This document shows, piece after piece, positions 11,709 through 23,556 of a DNA stretch of 64,000 nucleotides (positions are counted from its first letter, which is position 1; every line of letters starts with the position of its first letter). The notes below the pieces were generated by a model. The model was not told where the DNA came from. It was given only the letters and a program-made list of their open reading frames with translations, and searched no databases. Position numbers and translations under genes: made by a program. Source of the stretch: Platanthera guangdongensis (taxonomy: Eukaryota > Streptophyta > Magnoliopsida > Asparagales > Orchidaceae); assembly GCA_039583875.1 (NCBI GenBank), contig CM077157.1:77252346-77316345 (forward strand), written 5' to 3'.

Positions 11709-13148
11709 TTAATTTAACTCTTCTCCATTAATCATTCCCCGTTGATTTATAAAGAACAGATGATTTTTCTCATCCAAGGGTTTGGTGAAAATGTCCGCTC
11801 TCTGTAAATCAGTAAGAATATGGATTAGGTTAATTTTCTTTTTGTCTACATTATCTCTAATGAAATGATGTCTTATTTCAATATGTTTAGTCCTAGAATG
11901 GTGAACTGGATTCTGTGCTATAGCAATATCACTAGTATTATCATAAAATAATGTTGAATTATTTAAGTTGACACCATAGTATAGGAGTTGGTTTTGTATC
12001 CATAACATTTGTGAACAGCAGCTGCCAGCAGCCATGTATTCTGATTCAGCAGTTGATGTAGACACAGATGTTTGCTTTTTACAAAACCAGGAGACAAGTC
12101 TCATACCCAGGAACTGGCAAGTTCTAGAGGTACTCTTCCTAACCACTCTACATCCAGCATAGTCAGCATCTGAGTATCCATTTAACTCAAACTCTGACTT
12201 TGCAGGATACCAGAGTGCTAGATTAGGACAACTCTTTATATATCTCAAAATTCTTTTTAAGAAAATAAGATGAGATTCTTTAAGGTTCAATTGGAACCTA
12301 GCACAAAGTCATGTGGCAAAAATTATATCAGGTCTGCTAGCTATTAGGTATAATTGGGATCCAACAATTGCCCTATAATATTTTTGATCTACAGGTTTTC
12401 CTTCTGCATCAGAATCCACAACAACATTTGTAGCCATAGGTGTTTTCATCCCTGAAGCATCACCCATCCCAAACTTCTTAATAAGCTCTTTAGCATACTT
12501 AGCTTGGGAGAGAATGATACCATCAGGGAGCTGCTTCACTTGGAGACCAAGGAAGTAGGAAATCTCACCCATGCTACTCATCTCAAATTTGGAATGCATG
12601 AGGTCAGCAAACCTCTTACATAATTTGGGATCAGTAGACCCAAAGATGATGTCATCCACATATATTTGTACTAACAAAATTTGACCCTTATGACTTCTAG
12701 TGAAAAGAGTTTTATCTATGGTTCCTCTTATAAATTTATGCTCTAAAAGAAAGCTTGTTAAGGTCTCATACCATTCTCTTGGAGCTTGCTTTAAACCATA
12801 GAGAGCTTTATGCAATTTAAATACAAAAGAGGGTTGAGTTAGAGAGATAAAACCTGGAGGTTGTTCTACATAAACCTCTTCTTGAAGCACGCCATTCAAG
12901 AATGCACTCTTGACATCCATTTGGAACACTTTGAATCTCCTGTGAGCTGCATAGGCAAGGAATATTCTTATGGCCTCTAACCTTGCAACAGGGGCAAAGA
13001 TTTGGTCATAGTCAATGCCTTCCTCTTGCCTGTAGCCTTGAGCAACAAGCCTAGCCTTGTTCCTCACAATGTTCCCTTGAGTATCCAGCTTGTTCCTGTA
13101 GACCCTTTTGTTTCTAATAACTGGGTAGTTATGAGGTCTTGGAACCAA
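11709..13148 (-). pseudogene. Copia A reverse transcriptase and RNase H
   Basis: The RT part (12,309-13,148) contains the copia RT signature [11 protein letters not shown], the catalytic [10 protein letters not shown] and [13 protein letters not shown]. RNase H follows (11,709-12,290) with DADYAG, STSRTCQFLG and STAESEYMA and ends at the pol stop. The two parts are separated by a break near 12,291-12,309, where ATSCDFVLGSN-like sequence is out of frame. The protein would copy element RNA into DNA in the particle. The YVDDIIFGS motif is typical of Sirevirus-type copia. Confidence 0.9.
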
Positions 13149-13149
13149 G

Positions 13150-14975
13150 TCTCAAACTCTACATCTCTCAAACTGATTTAGTTCCCCTTGTATTGCAATG
13201 ATCTAGTGGGGATCTTGCTCTGCTTCATGGATGGAGAGAGATTCAATTTGAGAGAGAAAATAGGCATGCATCAAGTCTTGGTTGAGTTGATGCCTTGTCT
13301 GTACACCTGCTGAGATGTCTCCAATCACTTGAGATCTAGGATGATCTCTAAGTGTGACAAGATCAGCTGGTGGAGTTTGTTGAGCAACAACTTCTGTATT
13401 TAATTCCTCTTGAGGAATTGTACTAGTTGTTGAGGGAAGTTCAGCCACTTCCACTTGAATCTATTCTTCACTGTCTTCAACAACCTGTGGAGAAGGATGG
13501 GTTGACACCTCTTGGGTAAGGTTTAGTCCATCCATAGACTCACACATTTGTGGAACCTGCAAAAAGCTATTGGTAGAAATCTCTTTCTCCTTATAAGACA
13601 TGTTAGCTTCATCAAAGGATACATGGACAGACTCTTCAATTTTAAGGGTGGATTTATTAAAAACCCTATAAGCCTTGCTTAATTGGGAGTATCCTAGAAA
13701 AATCCCTTCTTCAGCCTTAGCCTCAAACTTTATAATGTATCTTTTATTGTTTGTGTGAATGTAACATATGCAACCAAAAACTTTAAAGTATGTGATTTTA
13801 GGTTCTTCCCTTTAAGTAATTCATAGGGAGTCTTATTTTTTAGCTTATGTATAAGGCTTCTATTCAGGACATAGTTAGCAGTGTTTAAAACTTCTGCCCA
13901 AAAGGATAGAGGCATGTAAGCATCTGCCAATAATGTACTTGCAGATTCAATGGGTGTCCTATTTTTCCTTTCAGCAACCCCATTTTGTTGGGGAGTTCTA
14001 GGAGCTCAGAAGCACTTCCTGATACCTTCCTTCTCACCGAACTCATGCATAAGAAGAGACTCAAACTCTATGCCATGATCACTTCTGATCAATGCAAAAT
14101 GAGTAGAGAACTCAATCTGTATGGTCCTGAAAAAATCTGTAAGAACCTTGAATGTATCTGACTTAGCTCTCAAAAAGGCTACCCAACTGAATCTAGAGAA
14201 GTAATCAACAATCACTAAAGTGTAAGACTTCCCTCATAGGCTTTGTAATGCAATGGGTCCAAATAGATCCACATGAAGCAAATATAATATCCTAGGTGAA
14301 TCACTTTTATTAATGGATTTAAAACTAGTTTTAGTTTGCTTGCCTAATTGACAAGCCCTGCATATATTTTCCTTCTTGTAGGGGCCATAAGGTAAACCTC
14401 TAACAAGGTTGTCTTTAGATAACCTAGCTATATTCTTAAGGTTTATATGGCCTAATCTTTTATGCCACAACTCATTTTGGTTACTAGTGATATTGAGTAA
14501 ACAAACATCAGTTTTGGCAGAAATAAAATGTACTAGATATATGTTGCCTTGTCTAAGTCCAATTAAAACAGTTTGGTTTTCATTATTAATAAAAGAACAA
14601 GAAGTAGAGTTAAAGTGTACCTGATAACCTTCATCACATAATTAACTTATGTATATTAGGTTATGTTTGAGTCCTCTTACATATGTGACTTTCTTGAAGG
14701 TAACTGATCCAATCTTTACTGCTCCATATCCTTCTGACTGGCCACTCTTTGAATCACCAAAGACTACCTTTGGTCCTGGCTTGAACTTATAGTTGGATAA
14801 ATTGTCCTTGCTGCTTGTCATATGCTTGGAGCAACCACTGTCCAAGTACCAAGTCTGACTCACCCTTGGACAACTCTTCACCTGTACCTGATCTGCCTCT
14901 AAGTCTGAGGCTGCTTCATCTTCAGATTCTCCTTCTGATCCAGAATTACTCCTAGAGACATCAATTGCCATAAGG
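13150..14975 (-). pseudogene. Copia A protease and integrase region
   Basis: The protease has WYLDSGCSKHMTSS (near 14,830-14,870), with the catalytic DSG intact. The GAG-pre-integrase zinc segment follows at 14,234-14,470 (HKRLGH and CRACQLGK). The integrase core carries DLFGP, VDYFSRFSW, RSDHGIEF and AERKNRT (13,730-14,260), and the linker to RT (13,203-13,454) includes QEELNTE. Stops or frameshifts lie near 14,640, 14,230, 14,005 and 13,730. Confidence 0.85.
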
Positions 14976-15039
14976 CAAACCTCCTTGGATCTTGCTTCTT
15001 CCTCTTCTTCACTTGAGCTGGAAGAGGATGATTCTTCCT

Positions 15040-16074
15040 CTATATCACTCCATGTCTCAGCAACAAAGCCCTTGTCTTTCTTTTATACTTGCTGGAAGAG
15101 GGTCTGCTGCTGTGTTTTCTTCTAGAGTCTCTTTCTTTGTTTTTCTCCTTCTTCTGATTTTCTGGACATTCAGAGATATAATGTCCAGGCTTTCTGCATC
15201 CAAAGCACACAACCTCCATGGTTGATGTCTTGTCAAATCTGGGCTTATCATCCTGCCTGGATGATTTCCTTCTGAAATCCTTTCTAACCATCTTGTAGGA
15301 TCTTTTTGCAAAGAGGCTCATCGATTCTTCATTTGATGTTGAGGTCTCACTTTCCTCAAAGGCTTTGAAGGCTATGCTGTGATCCTTTCTCACTGGAGTT
15401 GTTGCCTTCTGTTCTGCTGCTTCTCTTGATTTGATCAGCTGCTCATAGGATTTTAATTTGCATAGCAGAGATTCAGTTGATATCTCATTTAGGATTCTGG
15501 CTTCTTTGATAGGCTAGATTCTAGAGTCCTAAGAGCTAGGGAAGCACATCAAAATCTTATCATTCACCTCTGTCAGGGTGATGTCCTTATCCAAGGTTTT
15601 GAGCTCATTGATGATTGAGCTCAACCTATTGTACATTTTAGCCACTTATTCAGTCTCATCCTTTTTAAAATTCTCATACAGGGATATGAGGTTTGATCTC
15701 AAGTCTTTCCTTTCATCTACTGAGCAAGCTACCATTTGGTTGAGGGAATCCAAAATGGCCTTGGCTGAGGTGCACTCAGCTACCTTCTGAAATATATCAT
15801 CTGGCATAGTTTGAGCCAAGATATTCATTGCCTTTGCATCTGCAATTTTTTCTTTCTTGTAGGCATCATTATTTTCAGTAGGAGGTACTGCAATCATGTT
15901 GGTAGAGGTTCTTGTGGAAGCTGTAGGTGCTGGAGGTACTCCTATCAAAATGGAAGCAAAAATATCTTCATCAATAGAGTTCATCTATAATCTGATTCTT
16001 ACCTTCCAGATGACGAACTTGTTAAGATTGCATACTGGAGGTCTGATGCTTGCATAATCTTTATTTTCAGCCAT
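15040..16074 (-). pseudogene. Copia A gag
   Basis: It opens at ATG 16,074 (MAENKDYAS), about 125 bases after the primer site. An in-frame TAG follows about 28 codons in (near 15,988), and the capsid (UBN2-like) segment continues to 15,646. More stops lie near 15,645 and 15,500-15,540. The last part (15,040-15,393) has an intact zinc knuckle CFGCRKPGHYISEC and a basic tail. A frameshift near 15,090 separates it from the protease frame. Confidence 0.85.
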
Positions 16075-16200
16075 GTCTGTGAAGAAATAAATCTAATAAC
16101 AAAATCAAAATAAACAGATCTAACTAGATGGATCTTTATGATTCAAGTGTTAGCCTGTACAACCACTTGATCTCTTAAGGTGTGGTATTTAACCAACCTC

Positions 16201-16214
16201 CCTCTGATACCAAT
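16201..16214 (-). other. Primer binding site of copia A
   Basis: The minus strand reads ATTGGTATCAGAGG immediately after the 5' LTR, the initiator Met-tRNA complement used by copia elements. Confidence 0.92.
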
Positions 16215-17972
16215 TGAAAGTGCAGGTTAGATTTGAAATACTCTAGAGGGGGGGTGAATAAAGTATTGTGCTCACTACAAAACTTTTTACAACTTTTGTT
16301 GTAATCATAAGTGAACAAGTCAGTAAGTAAAATAAAATAAGCACAGCAACCTATTAATCACAGAACATCACAGCCAAAACAAAAATAAAGGGCAACCAGA
16401 CGACACAAGAAATTTTATAGTGGTTCCCCAACCTGGGTACATCCACTCTTCTACCACCCTGGTAGGAATCCACTCAGGTTTTTGATCAGGTGCCTGACAC
16501 CAATGAGCTTTTGTTCAGGTGCTCAAAAACCAAAACCTCAAGTCTTTTGGAAGGAGACTTGCAACCAGGAATAATTTTGAAGGGAATTAAAACCATGTAC
16601 AGGAGTTGGAAGAGAGGTGACGGTGTCTTCTCTTTCTCAATAACAACTGAGAAGACTGTGGATTGATGTTAGCAGATTTGCTCCCCCTGAGATCAGAAAA
16701 ACTAGAGCACTGCTTCAGGGTGACAGGTCTTGAAAGCTGGAATGCCTGGACCAAAGTTTGTTCAGGAACTTATTTGACAGATAGAATTTTGTTGTCCTTT
16801 TGAAGTTGTCCTGTAGGATTGAAGTGAGAAGACTCTTGATAGTAATGAATGTTCTTCTTCTTCTTCTTGAAGATGTTCTCTGGCCTGGGCTAATTGCAGG
16901 AAAGAACTTTTGATTGTAGAAAGATTATTCTTCTGTGCAATTCTTGTCTATGTCTGTCTGATTGTCTATGTAGCTGTATCACTATGTATCTGTCTAGTAG
17001 TACTTGATCCTTTTCTATTCTGACTTTTTGACTGACTGAGGAACATTCAAAATTTGAATGTTTGAGCAGTAATGGCAGTCGGCCTGGGAAGGAAGCGACA
17101 ATCAATGATTTCCCTAACTATCCCATGGAAAAATGACATGCAATAATCCAAGATTAATGCGCGTTCTAACGATAACATTCCGAGAAGATAGAGCATTGAT
17201 TACTCCGGAATCATTGCTAAGAAAAGGGATGGGAAATTGGAGAAGACCTAGTCTAGAATCGTCGAATGAAGAACACAATTCATCGAGCTGAGTTTGAGTT
17301 CGTCGAGCTGAGCTTGAGTTCGTCGAGCTGAGCTTGAGTGAGTTCGTCGACCAGACAAAAGCACTTAGTCTTCTAGGGAATCTTGTCAATTCTGCTTCAA
17401 TCTTCATCGAACTGACAATCTTCATTCGTCGAGCTGTGATCCAAATACGTCGAGCTGAGAATGATTGTGGACTTAGAATCTGAGAAGTCTCTGACTGAAA
17501 AGGATTCAAACCGTCGACCAGAAATCGTCGAACAGAGTACTGAATTCGTCGACCTGAGAAGTTGAGAACTTGAGGTCCAAGTTCGTCGAGCTCAGATTCT
17601 AATTCGTAGACCAAAGCGCGAAGCTGGACTTAGAAAAATTCTGGAGTTATCCTGACTTTAGCTTGATGAAGTAACTCAGTTATTGTCGAACAGAGAACAC
17701 AGATCGTCGAGCTCAGCACAAAGAAATGTCTCACGATCGTCGAGCGCCGAACACCTTTCGTCGAGCTGAGTTCGACGAACGTCGAACTCACTTTACTTAG
17801 TCTTGAAATCCTCTAAGTCTGGAGACTCTGATGGTCTTGTGAGAGCTGGTCCATCTAAAGTTGACTCTAAGGACTTGACCTAGACTCTAGGATACAAACT
17901 TGACCCTGGCTATACAGGTTGGGTCACATCCTAAGCTAGTGAACCTAGCCCAAATCAACTAGGGATCCAACA
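16215..17972 (-). mobile_element. 5' LTR of copia A
   Basis: Nearly identical in order and length to the 3' LTR. It holds the C-rich motif beside CTCTAGAG (16,240-16,258), the conserved TATA-like block at 16,412-16,446, and the TCGTCGA word array at about 17,255-17,800. The terminal CA is at 17,971-17,972, followed by the target duplication GACTC. Confidence 0.94.
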
Positions 17973-18790
17973 GACTCAGACTCGAGTTGAAACTCTTACA
18001 AGAGAGAAATAGGCCTTAGAGAGATCTCTAAAGTTTTCTCAATCTCAAGTGGAAGGCAGCAGAAAGTCCTTCGCAAACCGATGCGACACCATTGTTGCAG
18101 AAAATAATGTATTAAGGGGAAACGTCCGTGATTTAGAAATGGCCACTAACAAATTTGGAGTGGGCGAAAAATTACTAAATATGATTTTGGCAAACTAGTA
18201 CTATGATTCTGAAAAATTTGGACTTGGATACTCACCTGAACACTATCGCCCGGTGACATCCACTGTCACCGGCGATAAGAAAAAGTCTAGAAAATCATGT
18301 TTGCAAATTAAAAATAATAAAACTACTGTCCCTGTAGCTTCCAGCAAAGGGTCAAAATTTATTTTAAAAAACCCATCAACTTCTTTCATCAAGTGCGCCA
18401 AATGTTATAATTTTGGTCACACGACACACACTTGTAAGAAGACGGGACATTATTCTGTTAAACCAATCTGGTACCTAAGGCTTCCACCTATTCTATGGGA
18501 GGAACAACTTGGGTAACTGGATCTTTACTCTCATCCTCTTTCTAGGTGTGTTGGCAGGCTAAGGACAAAAAAGACGTGTGGTACGTGGACTCAGGGTATT
18601 CCAAGCACATGACGGGCAATAAATCAAAGTTCCTTAGCCTAGAAATGAAGAAAGGAGGAGTGGTTACTTTTTGTGACAACGGGAAAGGAAAAATCATCGG
18701 CATTGGAGTAGTAGGTAACAAATCTTTTACTATCTCAAATGTTTTGTATGTTAAAGGTTTGAAGCATAATTTAATCTTTATAGGTTAGTT
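17973..18790 (+). pseudogene. Copia B gag C-terminus and protease
   Basis: B resumes here after element A. A coiled-coil remnant (17,976-18,200) has stops near 18,011 and 18,196. At 18,244-18,280 there is an inverted pair of TATCGCC/GGCGATA words inside the gag reading frame. A second zinc knuckle, CAKCYNFGHTTHTC, lies at 18,391-18,435. The protease segment at 18,546-18,788 contains WYVDSGYSKHMTGN; the usual cysteine after DSG is tyrosine here. It stops at 18,786, inside the region that normally continues into pol. Confidence 0.8.
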
Positions 18791-20035
18791 ATGTAATGCT
18801 GGCTTAAATGTCTTATTTGACTCGTCTTCAAACTTATGTAAAATTATTAACTCCAAAACAATTAATACTGCTATTACTGCTCCTAGGTTTCAAAATGTCT
18901 ACATGATTAGATTTAATGATTTATCACATTCTTCAATAAAATGTCTTAAATCTAAAAATAAAGAGTTAGATTTGTGGCCTAGACGTCTTGAACATTCTAG
19001 TTCCAAGCTAATTATAAAATTGTCTCAAAACAAACTTGTTAAAGGTTTACCTTTTTTGCATGGAAATTTATTGTCTTTATGTTCACCATGTCAAAAAGGA
19101 AAATTTTCAAAGTCTTCATTTAAAAGCAAAAATGTCGTTTCCACCACTAGGCCTTTAGAATTGATACATATGGATTTGTTTGGTCCTATTAATACACTAA
19201 GTTTAGGTGGTAGAAAATACAGTTTTGTTTTGAATGATGATTTTTCTCGTTTAAGTTAGACAATTTTCTTAACGTCTAAATCTGATGCGTTTTTAGAATT
19301 TTCCAAATTATGTATACGTGTTCAAAATGAACTAGAGTTAAAAATAAAATGCATTTGTTCAAATCATGGAGGTGAATTTGATAATGAAAAATGTGTTTCT
19401 TTTTGCAATGACTTAGGAAATAAACATGAATTTTCTGCTCCTCGTACACCTCAACAAAACGGTGTGGTAGAGAGGAAAAATAGAACTTTACAAGAACTAG
19501 CTCGCACTATGCTATCTGAATACAAATTACCCAGATCATTTTGGGCCGAAGTTGTTCTACTGCTTGTTATGTTATTAATAGTGTTATGCTTCGACCTCTC
19601 TTAAAATTAACACCTTACGAGTTATATTTTCAAAAGAAACCAAATGTGTCTTATTTTAAAGTTTTTGATTGTAATGTTTTATTTTGAATACTAAGGATAA
19701 TTTAGGTAAATTTTATGAAAAGTGTCATGAATGCATTTTTATTGGATATTCTACAACGAGCAAAGCTTATAGAGTTTACAACAAAAGCACTAAAATGGTT
19801 GAAGAATCTGTACATGTTAAATTTGATGAGTTTTTCCCTTATGTAGAAGCTAATAATACAGGTAAAGATGAAGAGTTCTCACCTCTACAAAGGTTGGATG
19901 ATGATGAAACCCTTGGATACAAAGATAAATAAAAAGGAGTCGAACAAGAAGAAGAAGAAGAAGAAGAAGAAGAGCAAGAATATGTGCCTCCAAGCAAACT
20001 AAGATTCTCAAAAGATCATTCCTAAGATTTGGTTA
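18791..20035 (+). pseudogene. Copia B integrase region
   Basis: A GAG-pre-integrase segment (18,903-19,140, with CSPCQKGKFSKSSFK) is followed by the integrase core: MDLFGPINTLS, DDFSRLS, then EFDNEKC and QQNGVVERKNRT (to about 19,560). Frames change near 19,257, 19,560 and 19,683. A GAA trinucleotide run (19,950-19,975) lies in the linker before RT. Not translatable as one protein. Confidence 0.8.
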
Positions 20036-21611
20036 TTGGAGAACCCGTCAAGAGGGGTAAGTACTCGTTCATCCATACGTGAGCTTTTCTCTAATATGTG
20101 CTTTATTTCTAATATAAAACCTAAAGATGTTGAAGCTGCTTTAAATGAAAATTCTTGGTTTTTAGCTATGAATGACGAGCTTAATCAATTTGAACGCAAT
20201 AAGGTTTGCAAGTTAGTAGAAAGACCGTCAAATCATCCTATTGTAGGGGTTAAGTGGATTTTTAAAAATAAACTAGATAGTTAATATAAGGTCATTATGA
20301 ACAAAGCTAGACTCATAGCAAAAGGTTATTCACAAATAAAAAGAATAGATTTTGATGAAACCTTTGCACCCGTAGCACGATTAGAAGCAGTTAGAATATT
20401 TCTTATATTTGCTAGTTTTTAAAAGTTTAAACTATTTCAAATGGATGTTAAAACTACTTCTTCTTAATGGGTATATTAAGGAGGAGGTTTATATATAACA
20501 ACCTCCAGGCTTTATTGATGTTAAATTTCCTGATCATGTTTTTAATTTAGAAAAGGCCCTTTTATGGTTTGAAACAACCACCCCGAGCATGGTATGATAG
20601 ATTGACTATTTATTTATTAAAGAATTATTACAAAATGGGTAGTGCTTATTGTACTCTATTTGTTAAACATATTAATGATGATCTTATAGTTTTACAAATA
20701 TATGTTGATGACATTATTTTTGGATCCATAAATGAAAAAAAATATGTGATAGTGTTATAGAAATTATGAAGAATGAATTTGAAATGAGCATGGTAAGAGA
20801 ACTCACTTATTTTCTTGGATTTCAAATTACTCAAAAACATAATGAAAATTTTATTTGTCAATCTAAATAAATTCATGATGTTTTAAAAAGATTTAGGTTT
20901 TAAAATCTAAAATAAGCAAATACCCCCATGAGTGTCTCATTAAAGTTAGGAAAGGATGAAAGTGGAATATCTATAGATCAAACACTATATAGAGGAATGA
21001 TATGATCACTGTTGTATTTGACTGCTTCTAGACCTGACATTATGTTCGCTGTATGTTTATGTGCTAAATTTAAAGCTAATCCCAAAGAGTCTCATTTAAA
21101 AGCAGTTAAACGCATTTTTAGTTATCTTATTGGCACATCTAAGTTAGGTTTGTGGTATCCTCACAACGATACCTTTATATTACATGGTTTTTCTGATTCT
21201 GATTATGCTGTCTGTTCATTAGATCGTAAAAGCACCAGTGGTACCTGTCACTTACATGGCCCTTCACTAATTTCATGGTCGAGTATGAAATAGAATTCTG
21301 TTTCCTTATCCGCCACTGAGGCTGAGTACATGATACTAGGCAGTTGTTGTGTATAAGCTCTATGGATGAAGCAAACTTTAGAAGACTTCGAAATTATTCA
21401 TGAAACAATTGAATTAAAGTGTGATAATAAAAGTGCAATTGACTTAACATATAATTTGGTTCATCATTATAGGTCCAAACACATTGACGTACGCCACCAT
21501 TTCATAAGAGACCACATAAAACAAAATACAATCAAAGTCAATTTTATAAGCACTGATTCACAGCTTGTGAATATTTTCACGAAACCACTTCCAGATTCCC
21601 GTTTTTCATAG
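20036..21611 (+). pseudogene. Copia B reverse transcriptase and RNase H
   Basis: The RT core is broken by stops and frameshifts near 20,282, 20,420, 20,460 and 20,758, but [10 protein letters not shown] is intact at about 20,698-20,727. RNase H (21,012-21,611) keeps [32 protein letters not shown] and DNKSAIDL. Pol ends at 21,609-21,611. The older decay compared with A agrees with A being nested in B. Confidence 0.87.
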
Positions 21612-21912
21612 TTAAGATTAGAACTAGGAATCCTAGACATTTCAAACTAATAAATTTCCATAGTAAGCTAAACAAGAAAAACACTTAAATTGCTAAAAAC
21701 ATGAAAATTAAACCAAAATAAAAATACATAGACCATGAAGGTGAATAACACATACTGAGTCTCACATTATTACAGCAGCACAACAACACATACTAAGTCC
21801 CACATAATATTACAGCACAAATTGTTTTTAAAAATTAAGAAACTTCACTGTCGCCGACGACAGTGACTGTGCCGGGCGATAGCGCTAACTTGTCTAGTCG
21901 TCCTGAAAATCT
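21612..21912. other. Short non-coding stretch with a word pair
   Basis: AT-rich spacer between the pol stop and the end of the antisense gene. At 21,846-21,890 it contains CACTGTCGCCGACGACAGTG and GGCGATAGCG, words of the same type as in the B LTRs. No coding frame is credible here. Confidence 0.6.
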
Positions 21913-23043
21913 TCAAAAATTTCTACCGTCACCTGCACTTGTCTCCACTTGATCATCAGCTGAATTGTTCTCTCTGCTCCTCGTCCGGCATGCTCGGCAA
22001 GTAGATGTACAGGGAGGCTCCATGACCGGATTCTCCCATTCTGCCGTCTTTGATGGAGTGGGCTTCAACTTGAGACTTTTTGTCAAAAATTTAAAAAATT
22101 TCTGAATTCCCAAAAAGTTCTTCTTCACTTCCCTCTTGTGTTCTTCGAACGACTCTCACAAGTCGTCCAACCCTTCTCGCAATGATCCACCTCTTGGAAT
22201 TGGCGGGTTACGAATAGTGGACATAGGTTCACTACTCCTTGATGACCCTCCTCGTGTTGATCGGCTGATGGAAGGTGTTCCACTCGTTGAAAATATGGAT
22301 GGAATACAATCGTTGAAGTACAAATCTGGGTCTATCCAAGTGTACTTCCTATATAAAATATGTTGGATGACGGCTCCAAGTGGTAGTGTATTTAGTTTCT
22401 TCCAATTAGGACTCTTTAATCTAAATACATAACATATTATCAAAAGGATAAAGTCTGCCATGACAAACGGCTCCCGCTCCAAAATCATATATATGACATA
22501 ACTCAGTTGTGTCGTTATCTTCCGTGTATCACCGGATTTGAGTAGGACAGTGTGCCTTAATATGTCTTTTACTAGACGTGCATACTCAGTGTGCGTGGTC
22601 GTAGATTGAATAAGTGTTTTGGTGGAATTTTCATGCAAAAACAAATTCAATGGTGTCAAATCTCTATCCTTCCGATGGTTCTCTACTATATCTAAGGTAT
22701 TTTCATGCTCTATTAACCCAAACTCTTCTCTAAGGTCATAGTGGGTTATCTCTACTACCTGTCCTTGTATCGTAGATCGTACTCCACAATTCAGTACCAT
22801 GAACCGCGGATCTTTGAGATAATTATAGAACTCTCTAATTAGTACGAAGGAAAATGTATCTGGAATAATAATAGGCATTATTCCTGCCATTATTAACAGA
22901 TCGTGGATGTGTACATGACGGGCAGGGTCGAATTCGATCACCCGTTCGATCCCTATGTTAGCATTTTCAATTCTTGGAAATGTTTGATAGGAAGAATATG
23001 AATAAATGCATGTGCTTCTACGGGCTTTGGAACTAGAAGCCAT
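21913..23043 (-). CDS. Antisense accessory gene of copia B
   Basis: It starts at ATG 23,043 (MASSSKARRS) and reads against B pol. The frame is open to a TGA at 22,156-22,158 and then stays open in the same frame to 21,913, so the ancestral protein was probably about 377 residues with one nonsense change. It has no retroviral enzyme motif, signal peptide or obvious membrane helix. A central segment (residues about 60-110) reads LIREFYNYL, then VQ-rich sequence and YDLREEFGL. By eye this resembles the putative plant transposon protein domain (PF20167) seen in many uncharacterised plant ORFs. The serine-rich C-terminus leads to a lysine-rich amphipathic tail. It has its own TATA box and 5' UTR intron upstream. 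The frame is far better preserved than the pol of its host element. Function unknown. Confidence 0.72.
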
Positions 23044-23045
23044 TG

Positions 23046-23404
23046 CTGCAAATAAAAATATTTTTTTAATAAACAAATAAAATCATTTTTTTTGATATCG
23101 CCATCCGGCGACACCCACTGTCGCCGTGCGATATCAGAAAATGGTCTTCCTCCATTTCTGACTCTAGATCTGGTCTTTCACTCATCCAAACAACCAGATC
23201 TGAAAGTTGTTATTATCAAAACACATTTACAAAGACTTAGATCCCTACATATATGCACATTTTTCACCAACACAAAAACAATTTCTCATGATCCATCTTA
23301 CTTCAAAACATGGAAATTTCTCATCTAGGGTTCCATGCTCCACTATACTAACACTTAGATCCACAAAAATCTAAAGCATAAAAGCAAAAATCAATGTTAC
23401 TTAC
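23046..23404 (-). other. Candidate 5' UTR intron of the antisense gene
   Basis: On the minus strand AAG|GTAAGTAA (donor at 23,404) matches the plant donor consensus, and TTTTTATTTGCAG (acceptor at 23,046) lies two bases before the ATG. The predicted intron is 359 bp and AT-rich, with T-rich sequence before the acceptor, as plant introns need. It contains a word pair at 23,093-23,130. Confidence 0.7.
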
Positions 23405-23500
23405 CTTGGTTTAGGTTTTCGCCGCCGTTCGCTCAGAGTTCCGCGACCTGTCTTCTAGAAAAACTGCTAGATTTGATGCCTTTGGCTTAATGCCACCGGT

Positions 23501-23510
23501 TTTATATTTT
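23501..23510 (-). promoter_or_regulatory. TATA box of the antisense gene
   Basis: The minus strand reads AAAATATAAAACCGG, about 100 bases before the predicted intron donor. A leader exon of some 70 bases would start near 23,475. Immediately upstream (23,516-23,556) is a cluster of TATCGCC/GGCGATA words. Confidence 0.6.
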
Positions 23511-23515
23511 TCGCA

Positions 23516-23556
23516 CTATCGCCAATTGGCGATACCCGGTATCGCCAGGCGACAGT
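23516..23556. repeat. LTR-type word cluster upstream of the antisense promoter
   Basis: Contains ACTATCGCCAATTGGCGAT and GGTATCGCCAGGCGACAG, the same palindromic words as the B LTR array, placed 6-46 bases upstream of the antisense TATA box. Confidence 0.82.

Larger units (their letters stand above)
6508..17972 (-). mobile_element. Copia A: full-length minus-strand element with a third ORF
   Basis: LTRs at 6,508-8,266 (1,759 bp) and 16,215-17,972 (1,758 bp) begin TGAAAGTG and end GGGATCCAACA. The target duplication GACTC is at 6,503-6,507 and 17,973-17,977, inside the gag of element B. Reading on the minus strand, the order is 5' LTR, primer site, gag, protease, integrase, RT, RNase H, a leader with word repeats, ORF3, polypurine tract, 3' LTR. 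Total length is 11,465 bp. The two LTRs differ at only a few percent of positions by eye, so this is a fairly recent insertion, yet the coding regions carry several stops and frameshifts. Confidence 0.95.
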
